Origin: Trifolium pratense | Lineage: Eukaryota > Streptophyta > Magnoliopsida > Fabales > Fabaceae | DNA: 64,000 nucleotides | Direction of reading: 5' to 3' | Assembly (NCBI RefSeq): GCF_020283565.1 | Contig: NC_060062.1 | Location: 7,415,322-7,479,321 of the forward strand | Shown: positions 13,101-24,349 of the stretch, in pieces | How the letters are laid out: every line of letters starts with the position of its first letter | Position numbering within the stretch: the stretch's first letter is position 1 | Made by a program: the position numbers and the translations under genes | Notes under the pieces: generated by a model | Told to the model about the DNA's origin: nothing | Databases searched by the model: none | Seen by the model: the letters and a program-made list of their open reading frames with translations, nothing else

Positions 13101-13260
13101 TTGATGTTTTTAAGGTTGCGTTTTCTGGGAGCTTTGTTTTTGTTTCTGTGTTTTTTGTTTTTGGTTTTGTTTGTGTTTGGTTGAAGGTTAGAGAGGAGAG
13201 AGAATGAGAGAGAGAAATATAAGGAGAGATTGTATGAGGAGAGTGGAAATGTGAATGTGG
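12971..13260 (-). promoter_or_regulatory. Probable 5' leader of the O-fucosyltransferase gene
   Basis: The sequence upstream of the ATG reads, on the coding strand, as an (AAC)n tract (plus-strand GTT repeat at about 13064-13098) and then pyrimidine-rich CT stretches to about 13225. CT-rich and trinucleotide-repeat leaders are common in plant 5' untranslated regions. No TATA box can be chosen with confidence. The open frame here (13033-13353, minus) is Thr-repeat low complexity and is judged non-coding. Confidence 0.45.
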
Positions 13261-13568
13261 CAATATATTGTGTGATCTATGATTCTCTTTTTTGTCGCTT
13301 TTTATATCATTGGGAATTTGTTTTCTACTTGAAATTACTCTATTGTCCTTCATTTTATTTTATTATTTTAGAAGTTAATATTAGGAATTATTTTTATCTT
13401 AAGAAATTAATTAGTATGCAGTATGCAATGATATTATGATTTTTTTTCATAAGTCAATGTATAATTTTAGTATTATATTTAAATTTAATTGTACTTTTTA
13501 ATAATTATTTTATTTTCATCAATTTGTAAAATTGATCCTTTAATTTAATTTTGTTTTGCAATCCATTT

Positions 13569-13788
13569 GGGTTGATCTAATGGTGTTAGCTTGGGTCATT
13601 GAAGTATGCTCATATCAAGATCTTGAATTCGATTTTTTTTATGCCAATTTTGGTGGGCTACTCCATATAGAGTAAAAAAAACGTTGGCTTTAAATGGACC
13701 AGCACAAGTAGACAGTGAGATTGGTTCCATCGAATTAGTCGGGTCTAGGACCTGATACTGAGTTTTCAACAATTTTTTTTTTTTTTAA
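13569..13788 (+). mobile_element. tRNA-derived SINE
   Basis: The left part resembles a polymerase III promoter: a box-A-like GATCTAATGGTGTTAGC, then a box-B-like TTGAATTCGATT. It continues with the body shared with the copies at 19626-19842 and 55680-55868 (CCAATTTTGGTGGGCTA, CTTTAAATGGACC, AATTAGTCGG, GAGTTTT) and ends in a T-rich tail. The three copies in different places and orientations define one family. No clear target duplication is seen here. Confidence 0.65.
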
Positions 13789-14052
13789 ATTGACATTTAT
13801 AGTCTTCTAACAAATATTTGATCTATATAATATGGTGATCTAATATGTTTGAAGATTTGATATAATATTTGATTGATCTATATTATGCTTAACCTAATAG
13901 ACAATTAAAATAATTGACTGTCATGAATTGTGTAGTTTGTTAGACTTACACCAAATATAATTGGCATCTTTTTTTGTGTTGTAAGGACGACATCTTGTGT
14001 TGGAGAAAACTAAATTTGTGGTTGCAAATTGAGAATAAAATGATACAGATTA

Positions 14053-14403
14053 ATGGTTTCAAAGATTTGTTTTTTACTAACATCTTGCAAGTGTCTTAAT
14101 GAAGCTCAACTGACCACAATTGCAAATGACAACATATGGAGTTTATGGCGGAAGAGGAACACACAATTGTGGGAAATAAAATTGAGACGGTTTATGACGG
14201 ATGATGTTCGTAATAGTAAACCTAATTGTTCAGAGTATAATTCACTTATTTATAGGTGGCGAATCTTACATAAAAATTACTCTGACTATATGTAGTCATA
14301 TTTGTTAGACGACAAGCAAACGGTAGCGCTCATCTTGCATGTTCAACATTATCCCATGTTTCTCAAATTATTTTTGATGTTATTCATCATTGTATTGCTT
14401 ATA
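14053..14403 (+). pseudogene. Decayed non-LTR retroelement fragment (RNase H-like C-terminus)
   Basis: The first frame carries NDNIWSLWRKRNTQLWE, resembling the segment just before the RNase H-like domain in plant LINE-type polyproteins. After a stop and frame change, about 14300-14403 reads VRRQANGSAHLACSTLSH and then a run ending IILNEM, the usual end of that domain. The catalytic core between the two is missing. This is a short, internally deleted relic. Identification is from recalled family patterns. Confidence 0.6.
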
Positions 14404-17277
14404 TTATTTTGAATGAAATGACACTTGCGTCAAAAAAAATAGTTTTTAAGAGAATTTTCTTACAAATTTTATTGTTGTGATCTTTTCTCATTAGCAAATC
14501 ATATATCATGTCATTAAAAATATATCACATCTCCAATCTAGATTTTATAATTTTGTGTTTGTAGTGCACAAATAATTGTTATTAATAATTGCCTCCATTT
14601 TTTGTTATGAAATTCTTCAAGGAAGAAACTTATATCATAAGGTGAAATTTTGATTTATTTTATTTGGAGTCTATATTCCTTTTGTTAATGAAATATTTTC
14701 TGCACGCAACTATAAATATTACAATTTTTATCATGAAGTTTACTTTGCCTTTAAATTTTGTTTTTGAGTAAAATTTAAAAATATTGTTAAATAATATTGT
14801 AATTACTTATTCGAGTTATGCATTAATCTTTTTATCTTTGGGATTTTAAGATTTTTGTTAGTCTCTATAAATTAATAAAAAGGACAAACTAATACTTGAA
14901 ACTTAAGATCATCAATCAATTTATTCTTTCAATAGATTCAATAATTCTAATGAATCTACATCCTAATTACAATAAAAACCAAACAAACAAGAATCTACAT
15001 TCTAAAATATAGATCAACCAAAATCTTCCAACAAAAACGTTATAATAACGTAAAAATGTATGCATTTCATTTTCCAATTTATTATTTATATTTTAACTTT
15101 TAGTAGAGTTATGTTAGCAAATATTTCCAAATACAGCTTAAGGCGTACGTTATTTGCACGCGCACTAAAAAAAAGTGGGTATATATAATTTTTTTTTTGT
15201 TGAGCAATGGGTCTGTCAAAATAAATCATGGGTAGTCTGTATATATTACGAATTAATTAAATTGTTTTTATACATAATTAATTATATTGTAAAAAGTTAA
15301 AGACAGCAACTTTTTAAAGTAAAATGTTGTGTGTTTCTAAAGTAATTATATTAATCAAAATATTAAGTGGTTAATGAATTTTGAATTATTGGAGTTTTTT
15401 TTTTTTTTAAAGAATCAAAGAGTACATATAAAAAAATGACTTTGTATATTATTAAAAAAAATAGAAATTAAATTATGCATTTTTCGATATTCCATTCATA
15501 GACAGTCATAGTGAAACTGATCAAAAATGAAGAAATTAGTTGATTCGAGGAATTCAACATTTTTGCGTCAAAAAAAAAATATCAACATTTAATGGGGTTG
15601 ACATAACAGTCAACAGAGTAATTTTATTCTTATTATGGGAACGGAACGGATCAATTAGTGTAGTAACTTTTTTTTTTTTTTACTAATAGTGCAATAATGT
15701 TTTTTTTTTTGTTGACAAAATAGTGCAGTAAAATAGTAAATAGTAATGTCATGTATTCAATGTACGCCTTTTTTTTTTTTTTTCTTGTTTCGTATTTTAC
15801 CGGGTCTGTACATGTCGAGATATGTGGCTAGAAAATTGTGAAAAATAAAAATAACAAAAAAGAAGGTAAATGGTAAGGAGTGCTTCGAACACTCTTTAAG
15901 ATCTTAAATAGTAAGTTTTTTATAATTTTTTTTATGGAAATGCGTAAAGTCAACGCATTAGAAATTGTAGCATTTAACTTTTTGAATAAAAAGTTTCTTT
16001 AAATAAAATGCTTAAAGAGTGATCCGGAGGCACTCGTTAGTAAGACCAAAAAAATAAAGTAAAAAATTCACATTAAGAGTGCCACATTAAATGTCTTATA
16101 CCTAATGTCTTGAGATTTTTGGTAAAAATTTTGTATAGTTACTTTTAGGGTTCGTTTGACATGCTAAAAAAAAAGATTGTACATAACAACTTTAACTGTA
16201 GTGTGTTTCTTAGGATTGAACAAACTGGTGGTCAAAAGAGACTCAACAAAAACTGAAATTCTTATCCCCCAGTACCGAACCATTCAGTTTGATTTGGTTT
16301 GGTTAATTCCTGATCCGCTTACATTCCCACTCGCGTCGACTCAATTATGTCCCTCTAAGCCCCTTTCACCAATCTGATAATCACTATTTTGATGTTAATA
16401 ATTATTATAATGTTATATATTTACAATTAAAATACAAGATGATTTTAAAAAAAATTGTTGAATTTTTTTTATATTTTATTTTATTAGAAGTCCATTTCTT
16501 TCATTTTGCTTTGACTAGTTTTTTTTATTTAAAAGAAGTGGATATCTCTCTGTGTAACTACTAACTACAAAATCTAATCTCACAACGTAGTTAACATTCA
16601 ATTAACAGATAAATCTCGTTGGATTTTCCTTTTCTTTTCATATGCATCGACCTCAAATTCCCAATTACTAAATGCTTGTAGATGGAAAACTCATTTCTTT
16701 TATAGATATATAAAAATTGAGCCGAATTGAGCTATAGAAACTCACTAGGGTCAATAAAAGTATAAAAATTCAGAAAATGACAAATGTATTTTTAAATTTC
16801 TATTAAACATTAACAAAGTCCTCATATCTACGTTGAAAATTAATAGAATTCAGTGAAGAAGAGAGGTAATTCTATTACTTGCATTACAAGCTTTCTAGAC
16901 TAGCTAGTTTTAGTTAGCTAATTAAGTCTTTGCATTTACATTTCATTTGTAATATAATATAATTTGAGTTTCATCTAGTTGTAGTTAGTTAGGCCTACGA
17001 GGCACTAGAGTTTGTGTATATAGGGAAACTTCTTGCACAATATATCAATGAGAGTTATTTTTCGTAGTTTTCTTCCAAGCTTGTGCATGCAAAATTGCTC
17101 TAAAAAATTGAACTAATAATGAGATAATTACTGAATATTTACCAATTGTACCAAGACCCAAACTTTGTTATTAATTAATGATGTGCATGCAATCCTAAAA
17201 GTTTCACAAGTTAATTAAACCTTAAAAGAAAAGAACAAAGAAGATAAAAAACTAACCAAAATTTGTTTTTTATTTTA

Positions 17278-17450
17278 TTTTTTTATTAACCCTGAAATTC
17301 CGGTAATCTAGAGTTCGGCCACAAGGTAAATAAAGTCTGACAAAAAATTATTTTATTAGAAATCAAACTCATGTTCTCTCGAATGATTCGTCGTAGAGAG
17401 AACTCATTAATCACTTAAGCTCAATATTTTGGTTACTCTTTCTTAGGTTT
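17278..17450 (-). mobile_element. tRNA-derived SINE-like copy
   Basis: Read on the minus strand, this has a box-A-like GAGCTTAAGTGATTAATGAG, a box-B-like GAGTTTGATTTC, and a 3' body ending CCGGAATTTCAGGG before an A/T-rich tail. The order and spacing fit a plant SINE. The ends are not precise and no target duplication was found. Confidence 0.45.
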
Positions 17451-19625
17451 TGGATATAATTTGATATATATAGTTAAGTGGCCTCTATCAGTGTGTGCCA
17501 TTTACGCAATCAACTAATTAGGAAATTTATGGCATTTTCCTCACGGTTTAAACTGTTTGAATGCATTAAGAAATTAATAAAACTCAATTAGGATCCGTTA
17601 TGGATGTCTTTTTCTTTAATTAATCTCCAGAAAATTGCTTACGCTATATCCTTTCTTTTACACAATATCAACATCACTTTTATAGCAAAAAGATCAATTT
17701 AGTCAATTGATATTAAATACGTATGGTGAGTTTTTAACTAAAAATCTTTGATTATGTTGATTTGAGTGGATAACCTTTTATTTTTACATGAGTTTCATTA
17801 GAAGAACCGTATAATTAATCAGCACACCACACCAGCAGACAAAAAATTGGAGTAGAAGGTTTTTATACCTATACTTTTTATACTACATGCTCATATATAG
17901 CAATCATGCACGTAGATTTTAATTATGAGGAATGCTTGTTTGGACACAATCTAAACAATTTTTATTCGAATACACATACAGAAATAAAAAAGACAAAAGA
18001 AGAAAAACTAAAATAATGAGTTAATTATGAGGAATACTTGTTTGGATATACATACTTAAATAATTAAATAATGATAAGTATTTATGTGTATGCCTAAATA
18101 CATTTCACTTGTAGTTTGACTATATAAGTATTTTTTATTTTTTATAAAAAAAAATTTAGAGATATTCATGCAAACATGAGTGCATTAGTAACAATTGTCG
18201 ACGTCTAAATTGATCCACTTGGTAAGGAATTAATTTATATCATACAAGATCGCGAGTTATTTAACTCCGAATCTTAAGGTTTGTCTTGACTCTAAAGGTG
18301 GAAATAGATTGAGTCAAGTCAAGATATAAGTCTGACTTGCGATTTGTAAAGACTTATTTTTTAGATGTCAATATGACTTTTCTAAAGTATGTTATCATCT
18401 ATTAGCCCCCTTGTTTAAAAGTCAACAATGAAGAATTTGGATTCCGACTTATTGTAACTACTAATAAATCGATTGTACCGATCGTTAGTTGATTCAGTGA
18501 TGATTGACACTCAACTTCAATCGAAAAGAGACTGAAATCACTGATGTCATAAAACCATAACTAATATCCAAAATAGTTGATTGTGTCGATACATGAGAAG
18601 TCAATACCAAATAATCCTGGTCCTAACTTATGAGTTGGAGTTGTGTAGTTGTCATTTTGACATATGTGTAATGGAACGTTCCTGAATATAGTTGTGGTTG
18701 AGCTCTCACTCACTCGTCATGTTGAGTTGAGAAAGATTGCATCTACATTGTCATTGTACTTCTCATTGTGGCGGGTCTCACGTATGTTTCTCTCTCTCGC
18801 TCACATTCTTTCATTCATCCAACCAAAACCAAATCTAGTGTGACGCGTGGCATATGCACACGTTGAATTGAATCAACTCTTTGGCCATCTCATTCTTATA
18901 TCGTACTACCGACGCTCATAGATACGTTTCTACCCCACACGTCGCACAAAAAACTTTTGTCATGTTCCACCCCTACCACCTCTTTCTTATTTTTCTTTAT
19001 TAAAAAAAGTTTAATTAATAAAATGGTTCCTTAAAAATATTTTTAGTTTCATATTGGTCCCTTAAAAAAAATGTCTGAATAGATTCTAAAAAAAAAGGTC
19101 TGAATAGGTCCCTTAAAGATATATCCGTTAATCAGTTTGGTCCTATTCAGATCTTTTTTTAGAGATCAAACTGATTAACGAAGAATTAACTTTGTCTGCT
19201 TTAAAATTCTTCGAACTAGATTAAATACACAGTGTACACACTATTTTTTTCAAATTATTTTCTTTGTTATTGTTGCAAAATGTGTTTTTATTTTTTAAAA
19301 ATGAAATATACAAAATGGATGGTTTTTTTCTTTTAAAAAAAAAGTGAAGAAATAACAAGTTACTAATGTCATGCTTTTGATAAAAAAATATATAAATTTT
19401 GTTAATTTTCGATGGTCGTGGATCTTCTTGGCCGTGGGGATTTGTGAGAATGGAGAAGAACATTCTCCCATGACGGAGATCAAAGACGGGAATTGGAGAA
19501 CACATTTGAGGGCGGGAAGTGGGAAAACATCTTCCACACATTCTCTGCCCATTGATATCCTACCATTACTCACTTATTAGGTCATCAGTTTTCTTTAGTC
19601 AATGAAACTCAAAAAATAGTTACCT

Positions 19626-19842
19626 TTTTTTTTAAAACTCGATATTTGGCCCTAAGACCGATTAATTCGAGGGGACCAATCGCACCGCCTACTTGCAGAA
19701 GTCCATTTAAAAGACAAATTTTTTTTTACTCTGTATGGACTAGCTCACCAAAATTGGCACCAAAAGAAATCAAACTTGAGACCTTAAGAGAACCATACTC
19801 AAAAGATCTAAATCAACACTACTAGACCAATCCAAGTGAGTT
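19626..19842 (-). mobile_element. tRNA-derived SINE with target duplication
   Basis: Same family as 13569-13788, in reverse orientation. A 13-bp direct repeat with one mismatch (AAAATAGTTACCT at 19613-19625, AAAATGGTTACCT at 19843-19855) flanks the copy, the expected outcome of LINE-machinery insertion. The internal box B reads GTCTCAAGTTTGATT on the minus strand. Confidence 0.8.
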
Positions 19843-20274
19843 AAAATGGTTACCTATTATATGTAAAAAGACCACAATGTTTTGGTAAGGTTTAGAGCAC
19901 GATCGATTTTCTTATATTTTATTAACACATAATAAAATAATGATATTACAACAAAATATGTGTGATATAAAAAATATTTGCCTAATATAATAAAGTGCAT
20001 ACCTATGTAATACTTTTTATACATAAGCATATACTATGTAATATTTAAGAAAAGGGCACAATGCAGATTAGGAGTGATGCGCCGGCGTTGTAATGGAAAA
20101 ATGTTTGGAGTATGCGGTGGCGTGACGGTGCCAAAAGGAATTTGGAATTTTTGAAGGGAGGTACCAAACAAAATAAAGTCCAACGCGGAGAATCATAAAA
20201 GAAGAAATATACTGTCAAAAAAAATAAATAAAAGAAGAAATATAAAAATGAGTATAATAATAGGATTTAATTGA

Positions 20275-20437
20275 TATGCACCGTCGACGGTGTAAAATAA
20301 TTTTACACCGTCGACCAATACCAACCATGTTTTCTGCTACATCACCCCACTTTACCCAACTTTCTTGATATTACATAGCAAAATAATAATTATTTATTGA
20401 ACGATTGTGTAAAACTATTTTACACCGTTAGTGCATA
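20275..20437. mobile_element. Small inverted-repeat element (MITE)
   Basis: The terminal inverted repeats begin TATGCACCGTCGACGGTGTA and end with the matching ACACCGTTAGTGCATA. Each arm also contains an internal GTGTAAAAT...ATTTTACAC palindrome. About 163 bp and non-coding. The target duplication is ambiguous, so the superfamily is not assigned. Confidence 0.6.
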
Positions 20438-20683
20438 TAAAATATGACATCGGATATGCCACTGTCAACACCCATGTTCTCCTCATTCCTTGCTGTTTAT
20501 GATGTCTCATTCATGCACTCCAACATACTACTTTTTTTTTTTGTTGTTGACAATTCATGCTATTTATTTAAATATAATAAAATAACAGTTAAGTTAATAT
20601 GGTAAAAAAAAATGGTTGATTTCATGACATTCACAAGCTAACATTATTTTAAAATTTGAATATCGGTTAAGAAAGAGGTACCT

Positions 20684-21098
20684 GTAAACTTTTTGACTGA
20701 TCCACAAGAGGGTACTTCGGCCGACAGATGTTTTGGTGCATGGATGGGTAGGAGGTAAACATGCGTGTGTGGACTTGACTGGAGTTTCTCCGCTTGTGAG
20801 ACTAGGGACTAGAGAATTTACTGTTGGATAGACAGCCCTGAAAGTCGCTTCCAATAAAGTGGCAAAACACAAGAAAGCGTGCTCCGACAATCAACATGTT
20901 TTTATCCCATTTGTTTTTGACACTTTTGGCTTCCTAGCACCAGAGGCTGTGGATCTCATTGGGAGAGTCCAAAAGGTGATGCATAGTAATATTGTGTCTC
21001 ATAGGTCAATGAATGTGGTTTTTAGGAGGATTGATTTTGCCATCCAAAAAGGTTTAACGGCGCAGCTTATTGCCCACTTACCTTCCATTCATGTGTAA
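20684..21098 (+). pseudogene. Broken retroelement-associated coding fragment
   Basis: Three frame-linked pieces read on the plus strand: VNFLTDPQEG, then after a frameshift GKHACVDLTGVSPLV, then after an in-frame stop near 20849 a piece with KHKKACSDNQHVFIPF, FDTFGFLAPEA and FAIQKGLTAQLIAHLP to the stop at 21098. From memory, this motif series recurs in many legume sequences beside reverse-transcriptase fragments, so I read it as a decayed mobile-element gene rather than a host gene. At least one frameshift and one stop make it non-functional. Confidence 0.6.
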
Positions 21099-21314
21099 TT
21101 ATTTTGACTATATATATAATAATTTGTAAATATGATATCAATACATTGACATTTCTAATATGAAAACTGAGGTATTGCGAGTTTGAACTCGCATTCTATA
21201 TTAAAAGTTATATATATACGTCACATGTCTAACATGAAAAAGTAATTTAAGTGGTGTATGATGTAAAAATTATAAATAATATTATAATAAATATAAATTT
21301 TACAAATAAAATGA

Positions 21315-21580
21315 TCACGATAGAATGTTTCAAACAGGGCTTGACCTACTTTCACAGGCCCACTCAATTTAAATTTTTAAAAATAAGACAAATAATTTAG
21401 GAATTTGAGCAATGAGATTCTTAACAAATTCCAATCAGTTCACCACCCACCCTCAACATCTTAGGTCCAATTGTCACATTGCAATCTCTGACCAGACTCT
21501 GATACTATATTAAAAGAGAGTTTCGATCTTATCTCAAAAACTAATTGAAATGATGAAAGTGTTCAAACACATTTATAGTT
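21315..21580. repeat. Inverted repeat arm, left of duplicated DUF674 exons
   Basis: About 260 bp that match, in reverse complement with scattered differences, 23523-23785. Shared blocks include CCACTCAATTTAAATTTTTA, AGGAATTTGAGCAAT, AATTGTCACATTGCAATCTC and TTTCGATCTTATCT. The two arms bracket the second copy of DUF674 exons 2 and 3. The repeat itself is non-coding. Confidence 0.75.
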
Positions 21581-21862
21581 CCAACAACCTTAAAATTGAA
21601 GTAATGTGAAACTCCAAACAACTTCGATACAAATCAGTACCAACTTGTATTATTTGTTCAAAAGAGTATAAGAGCAAAACTCACATCATGAAAAGTGAAA
21701 AATTATAAATCCGAACTCATACCAGTTATAAATTGCTATATAGTGGAATGTGTGATAAACAAATGGAAACCATAAACTACTGATATTGCTAACTAACCAA
21801 GGTTCAAAATCTTCTATATCTATTGGTCAAAACAAAGGTTGAAACTGCAACTGAATAATAAT

Positions 21863-23302
21863 TCAGTCTTCTAGTTTAGGCTTCTTTGCAAGCTTATCAA
21901 GCCTACTAGTTTCAGTATACTTTGAGGTCAAATTTAAATCTTGTTTTGGAACATTAAAAAAGTCTTCTAGTCCACTGGTCAATGTAGATTCTGATGTCAA
22001 GGAAGCTGCAAGGAGGCTCAAAGCCTGTAAAGTGCAAACCAAAATGTAAGTAGCTTACGTTAAATGCTCGTTAATACATAAGAATATCATGCTCGTCAAT
22101 ATATTGTGATTGCAGTTTACAAAAAAAAAGTACTGCTGATCATAACATTTAGACATAGTCACATTATTTCCTCCACCCCACATATATCAGAATATATTAT
22201 TTCTACTATGAATGTGTCCCCAAAACAAACAATTTTGTGTTTTAGTTAGTATTAGTAAGACATATCAAAAATGTATTGTATCCAAAAGATAAATGTGTTT
22301 GGAGTTGGTAAGTAAGTACTTCAAAGTTGTATCTGAGAAGTATTGGTGAAAATATTCCAATTTTTTTAAAAAACATGTATCAATATCGGATACGTGTTAG
22401 GCACTGATACTTCTCCAATTTTGAAGTATCTATGTTTCATAGACGACATGGGAGGGGGGATCAAAGAGGTTTAAACAATAAAGAAAACGAAAGAAAAATA
22501 ATGACAAGTTTAGTAATAATAGCCACTTTACCTCAGCTTCGCCAATGGTTATCACATTCACTTCAAGATCATCAAGGGGAAGACTTAATTCTTTCACATA
22601 TGAAAGGCAAGAACCAGCAGAAAGTGATTTTACTTTTAGATCATCTCCTACACCATATAATGCTGGTCTCTTCACAAATCCCACCACATCCTTTTTCGAT
22701 TTGTTGTGGGATCTTGGGTCCATTTCAATCAAGCCTTTTGCGTTATAAATTAATGCATTTGTCTTTGAAATCACTCCTCCCTGGATCGGTACTTCTACCG
22801 TATGATAACCATAATTATAATTGTACTCTTGCTTTGGTGTTCCTGTACCATAATAATATGTAGTGAGTGGTGGTTGTACATGAGGAATGTTGAGGGGCTG
22901 GTTTGGACAACCAAACTGTGGTGCGACACCAGGATTGAGCAACACGGAGCGCGAGTCCGTGCACCATGAAGAGTCCAAGTTCTCTACACTCTTGTACAAA
23001 TTATCAACACATCCAACAAAAGAGTTACCATCCAAAACCTTTACAATGGACCCTAATGGTATTGTAAGGAAGCTAAACATGAAGTCGACAAAATTTTCAC
23101 TGGCTTCTGCAAAGATTATCTTTTTCTGAGATTTACTTCGTACTAGCTTAACATCCATTTTAATGTCACTGGTGCAAGCTTTTACTCTGACTGCTGATGC
23201 AAACTGGTTTGGTGGGTTGTCTTTGTTCTTGGAGCTACTTTTCAAAATTGTATTTGTCAGAGGCTCATGAGTGGTTAAGGCATACTTGAGGAGGTTCAAT
23301 AT
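21863..23302 (-). CDS. Second copy of DUF674 exons 2-3, lacking a first exon
   Basis: Exon 2' (23302-22532, 257 codons) and exon 3' (22024-21863, 53 codons plus stop) duplicate the last two exons of the gene just upstream. Both acceptor AGs, the GT donor after exon 2' and all phases are intact, and there are no stops. Most of the protein is nearly identical to the upstream copy, for example the segments PQFGCPNQPLNIPHVQ and VGFVKRPALYGVGDDL. A patch after the TTYYYGTGT motif is clearly different. No exon 1 homologue lies between 23303 and 24349. Either this is a truncated duplicate, or exon 1 of the upstream gene can splice over 24350-25649 into this copy, giving an alternative C-terminal half. 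Function of DUF674 (PF05056) proteins is unknown. Confidence 0.7.
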
Positions 23303-23522
23303 CTGTACATCAAAAGGACAGGGAGCAACTAAACACCAAGATAACATACAAAGATATAACCTTTTTTAAAAATCTTACAGTAGCAAGTTCACATTACATG
23401 ACATAGTTACAATATATTGAAACCATATGGTAAGAATAACAGTGTTGGAGGAAATGTGCGTCTGAAGATCTTAGATGCAATGACAAACACACAAGAATAT
23501 GTTTGTTTTTGCACCAAGAATA

Positions 23523-23785
23523 TAAATGTTTTTGAACACTTTCATCCTTTCGGTTAGTCTTTAAGATAAGATCGAAACCCTTTTAATATAATATCAGAAT
23601 CTTGTTAGAGATTGCAATGTGACAATTGAACCTAAGATCCTTAGAGTGGGTGGTAAAATTGATTGGAATTTGTTTAGAATCTCAGATTGCTCAAATTCCT
23701 AAACCGGTTGTCTTATTCTTAAAAATTTAAATTGAGTGGGATTGAGAAGGTTGCCAGGCCCTTTTTGAAACATTCTATCATGTTC
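23523..23785. repeat. Inverted repeat arm, right of duplicated DUF674 exons
   Basis: Reverse-complement partner of 21315-21580. It lies between exon 2' and the stop of the upstream gene copy. With its partner it could form a stem of about 260 bp enclosing roughly 1.9 kb that carries exons 2' and 3'. Confidence 0.75.
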
Positions 23786-24349
23786 TTTCAAGTGAATTGG
23801 TGCCCCAGAACTAATCCCTATACACCCGCACAAATGCAGTAAAATTACAAAAAAGTACTTCAACTATTTGAATGAAAACTAAATTTCATTTACAAATTTT
23901 TTGTTCAAAATGGGAAACAAGACCTTCTTGACCACCCCATTATGGAAAATGGAGTGAGGGTATGGTGTGGGTAACTATACAAACAGAAGTGCTAAAAATG
24001 ATTTCCCCCCAACATCAAAATGTTGAATTGTAATAGATTTTTCTGAAACTACGATGGTAAAGAAACTAAAAATGATATCTAAATAGTAGTAGTAATTGAC
24101 AAATGATAACAACACAAGTTGAAGAAAGATATAGCAGTCACCCAGCAGAAGTGCTACTCATATTTACTATTAATATTATTAGTTGTAGTTATGAAGTATT
24201 TCACCATTGAGTCCATAAAACTGAATAGAGAAAACCAGAACACTAATAGGTAAGTGGAAACCATAAACTACTGATATTACCAACCAAAGTCCAAAATCAT
24301 CTATATCTACTGTTCAAAACAAAGGTTGAAACTGGAACTGAATAATAAT
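23786..24349. other. Spacer between the two DUF674 exon cassettes
   Basis: No coding signal. From about 24250 the sequence matches the region downstream of exon 3' (from about 21760; shared ACCATAAACTACTGATATT), so the duplicated unit includes the 3' flank. The rest is unrecognised and probably carries the 3' untranslated region of the upstream gene. Confidence 0.4.

Larger units (their letters stand above)
14404..20274. other. Long gene-poor interval
   Basis: Apart from the two SINEs listed separately, I see no gene or conserved frame in nearly 6 kb. It is AT-rich with many poly(A)/poly(T) runs. A short inverted pair at about 19030-19190 (TTAATCAGTTTGGTCC against GATCAAACTGATTAACG) looks like a decayed small element. 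A more GC-rich patch at 19405-19560 could be the remnant of an LTR or DNA element but cannot be assigned. Confidence 0.4.

Noticed and set aside
13033..13353. Thr-repeat frame upstream of the O-fucosyltransferase gene
   Set aside because: It translates the trinucleotide repeat in the likely 5' leader.
19221..19580. Overlapping open frames on both strands
   Set aside because: No consistent codon pattern; the GC-richer patch looks like a decayed repeat.
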